Positions 9,181-18,035 of a stretch of DNA of 64,000 bases are shown in pieces. Below the pieces are notes generated by a model. That model had not been told where the DNA came from and made no database searches. It was given only the letters and a program-made list of their open reading frames with translations. Every line of letters starts with the position of its first letter. Position 1 is the first letter of the stretch. Origin of the DNA: Methanobrevibacter sp. (GTDB lineage Archaea > Methanobacteriota > Methanobacteria > Methanobacteriales > Methanobacteriaceae); contig JAFUCN010000069.1 in assembly GCA_017459665.1 (NCBI GenBank), forward strand, positions 1-64,000. Reading direction: 5' to 3'. The translations under genes were made by a program, and so were the position numbers.

Positions 9181-9371
9181 TGAAAATCTATGTATTAACT
9201 CATGATAACAAACTTGATTCAGTTTGTTTCAAAACAGTAGAAGAAGCAATTTCATATTTAGAAAATCGAATTCCAAAAACAGCTTTTCGAGAACCAGAAA
9301 ATTGGACATGGAATTATATTACAGATTCTCTTCATACTTGGAAATTATTTGAATTGGACTTGGCAAAATGA
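9180..9371 (+). CDS. Hypothetical protein, 63 residues
   Basis: A short gene with AAGGAGG upstream and ATGA overlap with the DNA ligase. The product (MKIYVLTHDN..., many aromatic residues near WTWNY) resembles small phage proteins of unknown role. The overlap implies translational coupling to the ligase. Confidence 0.65.
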   Translation: MKIYVLTHDNKLDSVCFKTVEEAISYLENRIPKTAFREPENWTWNYITDSLHTWKLFELDLAK

Positions 9372-10633
9372 AATACGAATACTATGGCTCAATTTTAGAA
9401 CAGGTTGAATTAGCAAAAGGGACAAAAGAAAAGACCAGAATCTTAAAAGAGAACCTAGATTCAACTTTAGAAAAAATTCTTAAGCATTTATATGACCCAC
9501 AATTCGTAACAGGAATTAGTAAAACGTCTTTCTTCAAAAGTAAAGAACATGGAATAGGTGTTTTACTTGGATATGATGTCGAAGAATTTATCGATTATCT
9601 TCATCAAAATAATTCGGGAAAAGATTCAACAGTTCAACTTTGTAGAGAGATTTATCTAAGAGAAGAATCAGAACAAGGAAAGAAATTGATTTATTGGCTT
9701 GCAACAAAAGATATCAATATCGGTATTAGTAGAGGAACAGTTGAAAAGCTTGTTGAGATTCCAAAATTTGAAATTATGCTAGGAATTAGACCTGAATTAG
9801 ATGAAATTGATTGGTGTCGACAATTTATTTTAACTGAGAAACTTGATGGAGTTAATTTAACTTGCTTTAAACGAAGAGATTCAATTACTTTCTTTACAAG
9901 GCAGGGGAAACTTGTAGAAGGATTAAACGATCTTGAACAAGAATATACAGACCTCCCAGATGGAGTTTACTTTGGAGAAGCAATTTATGATGGACCTTCA
10001 AAAGATCGTAAAGAGCTTTATCGCCTAAGTACAGGTGAAATCTCACAAAAGAAAGATTACAAGCAAATTATACATAATGTTTTTGATTATGTCACTCTTG
10101 AAGAATGGGACAACAAACAATTTATCAGTACATATGGAAAGACGTTCTTTAAGATTGAGAAAGAGCTTGAAAGAGTTAACAATCCTCATATTAAAATGAT
10201 ACCTTTTGTTTATATGGGAAATTCTCGAGAAAAAGCTCTAAGATATCTAGAAGAAGAAAAACAAAAAGGTGGAGAAGGATTAGTTCTTCGTTATGTAAGT
10301 TCAGTTTATCAACAAGAACGATCAAAGGATTTTGTAAAACTGAAACCTCGAATAACATTAGATTTGAGAGTAATTAGATTAACTCCTCATTCAAAACACA
10401 AAAATGAGATAGGAGCAGCAGTTGTTTTGTATAAAGGAAATGAAGTGAAAGTTGGAACAGGCTTTTCAAAAGAAGAACGAGAAAGATTCTTTAAGCATCC
10501 GGAGTTGATAGTTAATAAGATTATAGAAGTAGAAGTTCTAGAAGAATCTCAGAATAAATCTGGAAGTTATTCTTTGAGACATCCGGCGTTTAACAGAATT
10601 AGAGATGATAAGGAAGAACCAAGTTATGACTAG
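9368..10633 (+). CDS. ATP-dependent DNA ligase
   Basis: Seals DNA nicks. The adenylation motif is LTEKLDGVNL with the active-site lysine at residue 158. FFTRQGKLVEG, VYFGEAIYDGP (motif III-like), EGLVLRY (motif IV) and FVKLKPRITLDLRV (motif V) follow in order, and a C-terminal OB-like domain ends the 421-residue protein. The N-terminal 140 residues form the helical DNA-binding region seen in longer phage ligases. It is the last gene of the early cluster. Confidence 0.88.
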   Translation: MKYEYYGSILEQVELAKGTKEKTRILKENLDSTLEKILKHLYDPQFVTGISKTSFFKSKEHGIGVLLGYDVEEFIDYLHQNNSGKDSTVQLCREIYLREESEQGKKLIYWLATKDINIGISRGTVEKLVEIPKFEIMLGIRPELDEIDWCRQFILTEKLDGVNLTCFKRRDSITFFTRQGKLVEGLNDLEQEYTDLPDGVYFGEAIYDGPSKDRKELYRLSTGEISQKKDYKQIIHNVFDYVTLEEWDNKQFISTYGKTFFKIEKELERVNNPHIKMIPFVYMGNSREKALRYLEEEKQKGGEGLVLRYVSSVYQQERSKDFVKLKPRITLDLRVIRLTPHSKHKNEIGAAVVLYKGNEVKVGTGFSKEERERFFKHPELIVNKIIEVEVLEESQNKSGSYSLRHPAFNRIRDDKEEPSYD

Positions 10634-10634
10634 A

Positions 10635-10643
10635 TGGTACAAT
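10635..10643 (+). promoter_or_regulatory. Extended -10 promoter (TGG-TACAAT)
   Basis: TGGTACAAT just after the ligase stop, followed by AAAAAAGGAC and ATG 10661. No -35 is evident. It belongs to the second promoter class (TGNTANAAT) found mostly at structural and effector genes. Confidence 0.5.
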
Positions 10644-10660
10644 AGAAAAAAAGGACAAAA

Positions 10661-11221
10661 ATGATTACAGAATCACAAGTTAAGAAATACATGAATGCTA
10701 AATCAAATGGCGGTGGAAATCCATATCATGATGAACTAGGACGTTTTACATCTGGTCCTTCTACTGCATTTGGAAGATTTGCTTCTACAAAAGCATATAC
10801 ACCTAAAGCTGCAAAACAAAGGCTCGGAATTGAAGGAGATACTAATTTATCTAATGAGAATTTAACTGCTGCGGCTCAATGTTATGATGCTGCTGAAAAC
10901 ATCTTTCAAAGATGTGGAAAAAGCGCATCAAAAAGCTCTTTTGATGAAATAAAGAAACTTGCAAATGATATTTCTGTTATGGGTGCTCAAGCGCAGTACG
11001 CAATTACCAATATAGCAAGAAGTAAAAGTTCTCAAGATGCAAAGAAAAGTATGGCTACTCTTTTATCAATTGCAGAACGTTCTGGTTTTTATGGACAAAG
11101 AATTTTATTGCAAGAATGGAAGACTGGTGGTGATGAGGCTTCGACAAATGCAAAGTATGCAATTGCACCATTAAAAAGTATTTATCAGACTATGAAATAC
11201 ATAAACAATGAAAGAGGTTAA
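10661..11221 (+). CDS. Candidate packaged protein with diverged tag
   Basis: A 186-residue protein starting MITESQVKKYMNAK, followed at residue 17 by GGGNPYHDELGRFTSG. The leader matches those of the next two genes (M-x-T-E-x-x-[VI]-K), while the Gly/Asn segment is a diverged form of the tag used elsewhere here; related 'HDE-GRF' segments occur in phage head proteins. The rest is Ala- and Ser-rich and helical, with no enzyme motif I recognise. A late-type promoter lies upstream. A virion-packaged role is inferred from the leader and tag. Confidence 0.7.
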   Translation: MITESQVKKYMNAKSNGGGNPYHDELGRFTSGPSTAFGRFASTKAYTPKAAKQRLGIEGDTNLSNENLTAAAQCYDAAENIFQRCGKSASKSSFDEIKKLANDISVMGAQAQYAITNIARSKSSQDAKKSMATLLSIAERSGFYGQRILLQEWKTGGDEASTNAKYAIAPLKSIYQTMKYINNERG

Positions 11222-11222
11222 T

Positions 11223-11783
11223 ATGTTTACAGAGTTTGAAATAAAAACAGCGATTAACAAGATTTACAATGGTGGTCCAGGTTCTGGGAATCCTGCACCA
11301 GGTCAAGGCAGAGGTAAAGGTAAGCCTACTGGAGGTGGAGGTAGTTCAAAACCAAGAAGCGAAGCAGCAAAACTTTCTGATTGGGAACGATCGAAAGAAG
11401 GAAAAAAGCATGAAGAACTTTTGAGAAAGAATCCGAAATCTTTAAGCCGAGAAGAAAGAAAAGAAGCACGAGAACTTGATAGAAAATGGAAATCTCTTGT
11501 AAGAAAAGATTTAGCAGAAACATATCGAAAACATGCAGATGAAGGAAATTTCCCGAAAGAGTTTTATGATTTAGTTGATGCACTTGAAGATAATGACCAT
11601 GAAAAAGTGAAAGAACTTTCAACACAGATTTTAACATCTGGTTCTCCGAGTATGGGAAGCATAGCAAGCGGAAAAGATGGGTTTAAGTACACTCGCAAAA
11701 AATTCGGTGAAGAAGTTAGAAAATTAACGAAAGAGGTTAAACAAACTGACAAAATGTATAACCCAGATAAGGATAGTATTTAA
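11223..11783 (+). CDS. Tagged small protein, candidate packaged effector
   Basis: ATG 11223 is preferred over the frame's earlier ATG at 11208 because GAGG precedes it and the leader MFTEFEIKTAINKI then aligns with the neighbours' leaders. The tag NGGPGSGNPAPGQGRG is at 11268-11327. The remaining 150 residues are highly charged and probably helical with no known motif. It overlaps no gene after the shift and is followed one base later by the next tagged gene. Confidence 0.7.
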   Translation: MFTEFEIKTAINKIYNGGPGSGNPAPGQGRGKGKPTGGGGSSKPRSEAAKLSDWERSKEGKKHEELLRKNPKSLSREERKEARELDRKWKSLVRKDLAETYRKHADEGNFPKEFYDLVDALEDNDHEKVKELSTQILTSGSPSMGSIASGKDGFKYTRKKFGEEVRKLTKEVKQTDKMYNPDKDSI

Positions 11784-11784
11784 G

Positions 11785-12564
11785 ATGCTAACAGAATCAG
11801 AAGTCAAAAAGACAATCAACAAAATCTTAAATGGCGGACCAGGCTCTGGCAATCATGCTCCGGGACAAGGTAGAGGTGTTGGTAAGCCGGGTGCAGGAGC
11901 CGGAGGCTCATCAAAAGCAAGAGTTAGTGGCAACGGAACTGGTAATGTTTCTAAAGAAGAAACAGATAAGCGAGAAAAATTGCTATTAAGAGCAACCGGA
12001 AAACAACATACAACCGGCAGTAGAGAAATGGCTGAACGGTGGGACCCAGTAGAAATTTCTGAATATATGTATGAAACAGAAAGGATTTATGAAGAATCGA
12101 ATCCTAAAAGATGGGCTACAAGTGGAGACTTAAACTTGTCAGAAGCATTGGAAATTGATCGTAGTAAGTCGACAGATGAATGGCCATATTTTAGAAGTGA
12201 TTATTGGAAGGAAAATCTAGAACTTGCTAAAGAACAAAAACGAGGAGTTGAAATTTCTAAAGCCAAAGCCGAGAGAGAAGAACATATCAAGCAGATTGAT
12301 AAAATTATTGGTAGTGAAAAAATCTCTGAAGGTAGAACTAAAGCTGAAGACGACAAGAATTATAAGAAACTCGAAAAAGATGTTAGAGAGATTAAGAAAA
12401 TTCTAACTAAAGAGAAAAGTCGTGAAAACTTTGGGCAAGATGAAATTAGAAAACTCAAAGATAAGTATTCAGATTATATGAGTGGAAACTGGTCTACAGT
12501 TGAGAGATTTAAGACTTTGATTCGCGATTTTGAAGATTGGGCAGATAATTATCAAAATTATTAA
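11785..12564 (+). CDS. Tagged protein, candidate packaged effector
   Basis: A 259-residue protein: leader MLTESEVKKTINKIL, tag NGGPGSGNHAPGQGRG (11830-11889), a Gly/Ser linker, then a charged, mostly helical body with heptads toward the C-terminus. No catalytic motif is recognised. It is the third of three tandem genes with the same leader, which suggests duplication of leader and tag with exchange of the cargo. Confidence 0.7.
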   Translation: MLTESEVKKTINKILNGGPGSGNHAPGQGRGVGKPGAGAGGSSKARVSGNGTGNVSKEETDKREKLLLRATGKQHTTGSREMAERWDPVEISEYMYETERIYEESNPKRWATSGDLNLSEALEIDRSKSTDEWPYFRSDYWKENLELAKEQKRGVEISKAKAEREEHIKQIDKIIGSEKISEGRTKAEDDKNYKKLEKDVREIKKILTKEKSRENFGQDEIRKLKDKYSDYMSGNWSTVERFKTLIRDFEDWADNYQNY

Positions 12565-12605
12565 CTAAGAATAAGTTTGTATTGACATATAAGATATAAT
12601 TACTA

Positions 12606-12664
12606 TAGCGGTGTTCTACGGAACTTAATTAGCACGAGATTAGAAAAGCTAGCCGCTAATTTTT
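12606..12664 (+). ncRNA. Candidate small structured RNA or terminator-like leader
   Basis: The 139-base gap between 12564 and 12704 holds a folded element. TAGCGG (12606-12611) pairs with CCGCTA (12653-12658). Inside are GTTC-TACG-GAAC, a UNCG tetraloop with C-G closing pair, and TAGC...GCTA, giving a three-way junction. A T run follows at 12660-12664. TTGACA (12582) and TATAAT (12595-12600) lie just upstream. It may be a short independent RNA, a terminator for the tagged genes, or a leader for the lysis genes. Confidence 0.4.
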
Positions 12665-12703
12665 AATGTCAAAAAGCTCAAATGTGGTTTAATAGATAAT
12701 GAA

Positions 12704-13111
12704 ATGGACACAAACACAGCAATAATAACGATATTAGTAGCGGTAGTTGGAGGTCTTGGAGGCTTAAGTTCTCTTATTAAGACAATCTTGGATTATCGAT
12801 CTCAAAAACGTAAAGATACTGAAGAATCAAAACTTAAGTCGCTGACAACTCAAATTGAATCTTTGCAAGAAGAACAAAAATTTGATGCTCTAAATCAAAG
12901 TAAAACTCTTCTACTCCTATTGATTAACTTCTATCCTAATGACCATCAATCCATTCTCAAAGAAGCAGAAAATTATCGCTTCATTTTACATGGAAACACA
13001 TGGATGATTGATTTATTAAAAAAATGGGCAGATAAAGAAGAAGTTAATATCGATTACATACTAAACTATCATATAAACGAAGGAGAAAAGAATGTCAATA
13101 TTCACAGATAA
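12704..13111 (+). CDS. Membrane-anchored coiled-coil protein, possible lysis accessory
   Basis: A 135-residue protein with one N-terminal hydrophobic segment (AIITILVAVVGGLGGLSSLI), a basic stop-transfer stretch (RSQKRKD) and a coiled coil. Only a weak TTTAAT lies upstream and no ribosome site is clear. It overlaps the holin by 20 bases, so a role in lysis timing or membrane disruption is plausible but unproven. Confidence 0.65.
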   Translation: MDTNTAIITILVAVVGGLGGLSSLIKTILDYRSQKRKDTEESKLKSLTTQIESLQEEQKFDALNQSKTLLLLLINFYPNDHQSILKEAENYRFILHGNTWMIDLLKKWADKEEVNIDYILNYHINEGEKNVNIHR

Positions 13112-13328
13112 AGAATTCTGGAAAGATGCAGCAGAACGTTCAATTAAGACTTTTGCTCAAGTAATTCTTTCTTACATCGGAGTAACAGGCGTAGCATTCG
13201 GAGATATAGACTGGCCAGTTGCTTTCTCAGTTGCAGGTGTTTCTGTCATAGCAAGCTTGCTAACGAGTATAGTAAGCTACAAAATAGGCGATGAAGGAAC
13301 AGCAAGCCTAGTAAAGAAGGAACAATAA
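13092..13328 (+). CDS. Holin, phage r1t family
   Basis: A 78-residue membrane protein that should permit endolysin access to the wall. The start (FWKDAAERSIKTFAQVIL), a hydrophobic helix, the DWPVAFSVAG turn, a second helix (VIASLLTSIVSY) and the ending GDEGTASLV follow the r1t holin pattern closely. AAGGAG precedes the ATG. It lies upstream of the fibre genes, with the endolysin about 5 kb further on. Confidence 0.82.
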   Translation: MSIFTDKEFWKDAAERSIKTFAQVILSYIGVTGVAFGDIDWPVAFSVAGVSVIASLLTSIVSYKIGDEGTASLVKKEQ

Positions 13329-13700
13329 ATGAGTTGCGATAATAATCAACTAACAATAGCAATGAGAAGGGGAGACTATAAGAAACTTAGTTTTCTACGT
13401 CACTCTTATTCAGGAATTGTCATTCAAAGTGAGCCACAAGATATTTTCTTTACTGTTAAAACTTCTAATTTAGTAGAAGACTTTATCTTTCAGAAAAAAC
13501 TATCAAATAATACAATAACATTTGATAACCAAACATGTCTCTACACATTTGAAATACTTCCAGAAGATACTAACAACTTAACTTATGGAGATTATAAATT
13601 CGATGTAGAAGTATTAGTAAGTGATAATAAGAAAAAGACTATATGTTATGGAACGTTGAAAATACGTCCTGAAATCACGTGGGAGGTAAATGAAAAGTAA
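13329..13700 (+). CDS. Baseplate or fibre-associated protein (BppU-N-like)
   Basis: A 123-residue, beta-rich protein that starts directly after the holin stop. The pattern MRRGDYKKLSF, then DIFFTVKTS, KKL, YTFEILPEDTNNLTYGDYKF and GTLKI resembles small immunoglobulin-like phage proteins at the start of baseplate or receptor-binding cassettes. The assignment rests on pattern and position before the long fibre gene. Confidence 0.55.
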   Translation: MSCDNNQLTIAMRRGDYKKLSFLRHSYSGIVIQSEPQDIFFTVKTSNLVEDFIFQKKLSNNTITFDNQTCLYTFEILPEDTNNLTYGDYKFDVEVLVSDNKKKTICYGTLKIRPEITWEVNEK

Positions 13701-13721
13701 ATACTTTTTTGAGGAACAACT

Positions 13722-15692
13722 ATGAGCACACCAATTTATCTAAACAATCAAAGCACGAATCCATACTTCTTAGAAGATGCAGAAGCTCTTCCGGTATTCG
13801 GAGAATCATTGGCTTCAGTAGCTTCTGTGACATCTGTAAATGGTAGAAAAGGTGATGTGATTCTGAAAACGAATGACATCGAGAATAATTCAGGCTACAT
13901 TACAAAAGAAGTAGAAGATTTAACAAATTACACAAGAACCGATGAACTTCCAACGAAACTTAGTCAGTTTGAGAATGATGAAGAGTTCCAGACGGCGGAA
14001 CAAGTTGCCACTTCCATCGGAGAACACAATGAAAGCAATGAAGCGCACTTAGATATTCGAGAAGATATCAGCGGACTAGACGATAGGTTAACTACCGCTG
14101 AGGGAGACATCGATTCTCTAGAGACCACTATAAGTTCTCAGGGAGAGCGTCTTACTATTGCTGAAGGGCAAATTTCTACGCTCGAGGGAACAGTAAATTC
14201 TCAAGGAACAAGATTAACAGCTGCTGAGGGAGCAATTAGTTCTCAAGGACAAAGATTAACGACTGCAGAAGGCGATATTGATACAATCGAGGGAAAGATT
14301 CCAAATGCAGCAACATCAAGCAACCAATTAGCTGATAAAGCTTTTGTTAATAGTTCGGTTGCTACGAATACAGCATACTTTGTAGGGACTTTTAATACGA
14401 TAGAAGAATTAGAAGCGGTAGAAAATCCTTCCAATAATGATTATGGCTTTGTTATAGCCACTGATTCGGCGGGAAATACTGTCTACAACAGATACAAGTT
14501 CAACAGCGATACAAATACGTGGGTTTTTGAGTATGCTCTCAATAATTCGTCCTTCACTGCTGCACAATGGGCAGCAATCCAGTCTGGGATTACGAGTGAT
14601 GGGGTGAATAAACTTGAAGCACTTGCCCTTATCGAGAGTATTGGCGAAGGGCTGAATCTCGATGCGAATGGCGGATTATCGTTTGATAAGAATTTGATGG
14701 GTAGGGCTAGGGTATTAACCTCTGCTGATTATAACTATCCAGTCAATAACCCAACAATGGTTGTGCTGAGTATGCTTGAGCCAGGGTTATACCAATTTGG
14801 AGAAGATAATTTGCATTGGTATCCATATCAACGGGATAATTCTTATTGGGGTGGCAGCATTTCTCAGACTTTCTTTATTCAGGAATATGCGTATCGGGCA
14901 GCTGGCCGGTATTTTAAGCTGATTTTTATCCCGACAGAAAACGGTTTGGACTATACTATTGTTGGAACGAACTGGGAAGTTGTGCCAAGAACTAAGTTGA
15001 TGCCCGCCACGGACAATCTTACTTCTACCTCCACTGCCGCTCCCCTCTCAGCCAATCAAGGCCGTGTTCTCAAGGGCCTTATTGACTCCATTGCTATCCG
15101 TGGGGCAGGTGCTCCTACTACCAGCACAGTTGGCGAAGTAGGCCAGCTCTATGAGGACGGTACGAACGGTGTATTGTACCAGCTCAAGTCTATCGACATC
15201 ACGACGACCCCGAATACCTATAACTGGGAGGAAGTAGGAGGCTCGAGCGTGAATGTCGTCCAAACGCCGGGTGCGTCTACGACTGATGTAATGAGCCAAA
15301 ATGCAGTGACTTCCAGACTATATGATTCTGCCAATGCACTGCGAGTCAAGATTGGTGGTGGCTCTAACACCGGCTTTAATTTTACTACTGCTGTAGGAGG
15401 AACCACTGCAGCCACTGCTCTAGGCGCTTCCGCTTTTGGCTCAGGAGCTCGCGCGGAAGCTGTTGGATCTGTGGCTATAGGCATGACTAGCTCAGCGACG
15501 CAACCCGGAGAAGTGAACATTGGAGCGACGAACGCCTCGTATGGGTACAATGGGTCTAACTACCGTCTTTTGACTGGGCTTCATGATGGGCAAAGCGACC
15601 ACGATGCGGTGACGGTAGGTCAGTTGAACACGGCTATCGCAGGAGCAGGAGCCAATGAAATAACAAGTGAAGATTGGAATGCACTATGGTAA
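13722..15692 (+). CDS. Mosaic tail fibre with coiled-coil stalk and YadA-like head repeats
   Basis: A 656-residue fibre. The N-terminus has VNGRKGDVILKTNDI, typical of phage fibre attachment regions. Residues about 110-190 repeat 'LTTAEGDIDSLE' and 'SSQGERLT' units as a trimeric coiled coil. A middle domain has LTSADYNYPVNNPTMV and LEPGLYQF, then PLSANQGRVLK. The distal part (from about residue 555) has TALGASAFGSGARAEAVGS and DAVTVGQLN, the head and neck repeats of YadA-type trimeric proteins. From about 14.6 kb the DNA becomes clearly richer in G and C than its neighbours, suggesting recent import of the distal part. Confidence 0.8.
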   Translation: MSTPIYLNNQSTNPYFLEDAEALPVFGESLASVASVTSVNGRKGDVILKTNDIENNSGYITKEVEDLTNYTRTDELPTKLSQFENDEEFQTAEQVATSIGEHNESNEAHLDIREDISGLDDRLTTAEGDIDSLETTISSQGERLTIAEGQISTLEGTVNSQGTRLTAAEGAISSQGQRLTTAEGDIDTIEGKIPNAATSSNQLADKAFVNSSVATNTAYFVGTFNTIEELEAVENPSNNDYGFVIATDSAGNTVYNRYKFNSDTNTWVFEYALNNSSFTAAQWAAIQSGITSDGVNKLEALALIESIGEGLNLDANGGLSFDKNLMGRARVLTSADYNYPVNNPTMVVLSMLEPGLYQFGEDNLHWYPYQRDNSYWGGSISQTFFIQEYAYRAAGRYFKLIFIPTENGLDYTIVGTNWEVVPRTKLMPATDNLTSTSTAAPLSANQGRVLKGLIDSIAIRGAGAPTTSTVGEVGQLYEDGTNGVLYQLKSIDITTTPNTYNWEEVGGSSVNVVQTPGASTTDVMSQNAVTSRLYDSANALRVKIGGGSNTGFNFTTAVGGTTAATALGASAFGSGARAEAVGSVAIGMTSSATQPGEVNIGATNASYGYNGSNYRLLTGLHDGQSDHDAVTVGQLNTAIAGAGANEITSEDWNALW

Positions 15693-15754
15693 CAAAAATT
15701 GAATTATTAGAAAGTTTAGATAATGCATTTAAAGAAAGGAATCTATGGCAATAG
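15686..15754 (+). CDS. Possible 22-residue coupling ORF between fibre genes
   Basis: ATG 15686 overlaps the end of the fibre gene (CTATGGTAA), and the frame runs to TAG 15752-15754, overlapping the next gene's start at 15745. The product begins MVTKIELLESLDNAFKERN. Overlap on both sides fits a translational-coupling peptide, but it is short enough to be chance. Confidence 0.3.
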   Translation: MVTKIELLESLDNAFKERNLWQ

Positions 15755-16323
15755 ATGACAACAAAGTATATGGGCTAACTGGTGCCCAACTAAAAGAACT
15801 ACCAGGAAAGATTGAGGCGGTGAAGGGGCTAGCTAAGGTGTTGACTGAGGACGACTACAACTGGCCAGTCGATAATCCGGTATATGTATCTGTGCACTTG
15901 CTTGAGCCTGGATTTTATGTAAGTTCAGGGGTTAATATAAAGATTGCGGGTTCATATTATACTGATGGAACTTTTCTTGTAAGTGAGACGAAAAATAATT
16001 ACAAGAAAGTTGTGTTATTCGGTGGCGCAAGTGGTTCTTTGTCAGGAATGGTGTTTACTGTTTGGACACTACGGGTTTCCGATGGCGCAGAAATTGACAA
16101 ACAGTTTGTAAATCTCATTGAGGATTCTTTATCGTCCACCCGCGCAGACGCTAGTTTGTCTGCCAAACAGGGCAAGGTTCTTAACGATAAAATCGGCGGA
16201 GACCTCTCCAACCTTACAACTACTGACAAGACTTCTCTTATCGCTGCCATCAATGAATTGAATACAAACTTAGGCACAGTAAACACTGCGTTGCAAACAC
16301 TCTTAAACGGAACAGGAGCATAA
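15745..16323 (+). CDS. Receptor-binding fibre protein, paralogue of the preceding fibre's middle domain
   Basis: A 192-residue protein with AAAGGA before its ATG. Its body AKVLTEDDYNWPVDNPVYV, then LEPGFYV, and its tail SLSAKQGKVLNDKI align with the middle of the 13722 fibre. It ends in a coiled segment (LIAAINELNTNLGTVNTAL). It is probably a second distal fibre component or chaperone-like tip produced by domain duplication. Confidence 0.65.
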   Translation: MAIDDNKVYGLTGAQLKELPGKIEAVKGLAKVLTEDDYNWPVDNPVYVSVHLLEPGFYVSSGVNIKIAGSYYTDGTFLVSETKNNYKKVVLFGGASGSLSGMVFTVWTLRVSDGAEIDKQFVNLIEDSLSSTRADASLSAKQGKVLNDKIGGDLSNLTTTDKTSLIAAINELNTNLGTVNTALQTLLNGTGA

Positions 16324-16324
16324 T

Positions 16325-17626
16325 ATGACAATAGCAGACACGATATTAGAACTCAATGACGCCCTACAGGACGCCAAGACCGCCATCACTACGGCAGGGG
16401 GAACGGTGGGCGATACTGGGCTAGCAGGGCTGGCCACGGAAATCGCCACCATCCCCTCTGGGGGTGGTTCGGAAGACCCAGATGATTGGGGTTTCGTAGA
16501 ATATTATGACCAGTTTGCGTATAATGCACAAAGGATTCAGGGGGAAGAATGCACGGTAGAGTTGGTTGATAGTGGCAAATTAGCACAGGCAGTTCTCAAT
16601 GGTGGTGGTGACGGCAGATGGCTTGATTTCAGCTTTGAGTCTGGGAATGGTTGGATGTGCTTTGAAATAGACCATCAAAGATATTTCACCACAGCAGAAC
16701 TCCTTTCAGAATTAGGAATTAGTGTTACTGATTTTGATGAATCGAGTGCTGATTGGGCAAGTATAATGATACAAGGTGAGGTTGCCCCAGATATAACAGC
16801 AGGTTCTAAAAAACTAGTTTTGCAAAGTGAATCAGAATATTTGAGTTTGTCGTATTCAGCACAGACACATATTGTGCCATTGGCAGGTATCGTAAGATTT
16901 GTATTTGGTAGAGCAGTGACAAGTGTGCCTGATTATTTCTTGTATAATGCGAAAATGGTAAAAACAATAGACACCACTTATGCTAATGCAGTGACAAGTA
17001 TTGGGAATAGTGCATTTAGCCAGTTGACTTTGAAAGACAATGATATGACATTTGAAAGTGTCACTACGGTTGGGAATTATGTATTTCAAGACACTTATTG
17101 GAATGGAAAACTTTATTTGCCGAATGTGGTGACAGTTGGCGATAGATGTTTTGGGAGTTTTGGTAGTCAATCATTTTTGCAACAACCATATATGCCAAAA
17201 GTGGAAACAATCGGAGAGGTGTTTTTGGCAGGGTTTAGAGGGCAAGAATTTGCCATTACTGATTACCCGAAAATCAGAACGATTGGAAGACAGGCATTGA
17301 TAGAGGCAGATATACAGAGGTTGGTTTTGGACCGAGGAGATTCTTGCCCAGATTTGCAAAGTATAGGTGCAGGTTTGTGTATGAATTGTTATTCTTTGGG
17401 TGGTATAGAATGTTCTGCCGACATTATTGGTTGTATAGAACAAGATGTGCAAATTTATGTTTCGTTTGGATTTAGAATGGACATATCTAGTTATATGGAT
17501 GGTGGTTGTTATAGAGGTGGATTGTTTTTTCACGCACAAGGTGGTGATGACCCAGCAAGTGTAATGAGAAGCCGTTTCCCAACCGTGTCAGAGAATAGTC
17601 AATATCGTAAGTGGTATAACTTGTAG
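16325..17626 (+). CDS. Tail fibre tip with BspA-like leucine-rich repeats
   Basis: A 433-residue protein. The first 45 residues (IADTILELNDALQDAKTAI, then TGLAGLATEIATIPSGG) are a common phage attachment module. From about residue 190 it carries BspA/LRR_5-like repeats such as VTSIGNSAF, VTTVGNYVFQDT, VVTVGDRCFGSF, VETIGEVFLAG and IRTIGRQAL. Such repeats often bind surface proteins or glycans, so this is a likely receptor-binding component. A strong terminator follows. Confidence 0.72.
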   Translation: MTIADTILELNDALQDAKTAITTAGGTVGDTGLAGLATEIATIPSGGGSEDPDDWGFVEYYDQFAYNAQRIQGEECTVELVDSGKLAQAVLNGGGDGRWLDFSFESGNGWMCFEIDHQRYFTTAELLSELGISVTDFDESSADWASIMIQGEVAPDITAGSKKLVLQSESEYLSLSYSAQTHIVPLAGIVRFVFGRAVTSVPDYFLYNAKMVKTIDTTYANAVTSIGNSAFSQLTLKDNDMTFESVTTVGNYVFQDTYWNGKLYLPNVVTVGDRCFGSFGSQSFLQQPYMPKVETIGEVFLAGFRGQEFAITDYPKIRTIGRQALIEADIQRLVLDRGDSCPDLQSIGAGLCMNCYSLGGIECSADIIGCIEQDVQIYVSFGFRMDISSYMDGGCYRGGLFFHAQGGDDPASVMRSRFPTVSENSQYRKWYNL

Positions 17627-17635
17627 AAGAGGCAT

Positions 17636-17676
17636 AAAAAAAAGAGAAGCAGCTAAGCTTCTCTTTTTTTTTTTTG
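17636..17676. terminator. Bidirectional Rho-independent terminator
   Basis: AAAGAGAAGC (17641-17650) pairs perfectly with GCTTCTCTTT (17657-17666), followed by a long T run and preceded by an A run. It can end both the rightward fibre transcript and the leftward 17681 gene. Confidence 0.9.
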
Positions 17677-17680
17677 TTAT

Positions 17681-17953
17681 TTACAAATCTTTTTTGATAA
17701 AATCTTCTAGGTTGTTGAGGTCTTTTTCGACACCTTGAACATAACAAGCTCCACCGCCATAATGTCCATCAAGGCTAGCACATTTTGCTGTTTTGCTTTG
17801 GTCGTCTTTAACGCATTCTACGCCTAGAATCACAACCATCGCAGCTCCAATAAGGGCTAAGACAATTCCTAAGCCTACAATCTTTGCAGATCGTTTGATG
17901 ATAATTGCTCCTAGAATCAGAAGCAAAAGACCTAATACTGTTAGATAAAGCAT
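17681..17953 (-). CDS. Two-helix membrane protein on the opposite strand
   Basis: A 90-residue protein with two hydrophobic helices (LYLTVLGLLLLILGAIII and VGLGIVLALIGAAMVVILGV) followed by a Cys-containing, probably external tail (CVKDD, CASLDGHYGGGACYV). GGAG precedes its ATG and TATAAT lies upstream on the reverse strand. It is alone on its strand between fibre and lysis genes, which fits a superinfection-exclusion or host-modifying membrane protein. That role is inference. Confidence 0.65.
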   Translation of the reverse strand: MLYLTVLGLLLLILGAIIIKRSAKIVGLGIVLALIGAAMVVILGVECVKDDQSKTAKCASLDGHYGGGACYVQGVEKDLNNLEDFIKKDL

Positions 17954-18035
17954 CTTTCTCCTTTTTTAATTGATAATTCTATTATATCATTAGTTAGTCT
18001 TCAATTTTATAATATAATCTATTTAAGGAGAAAAT

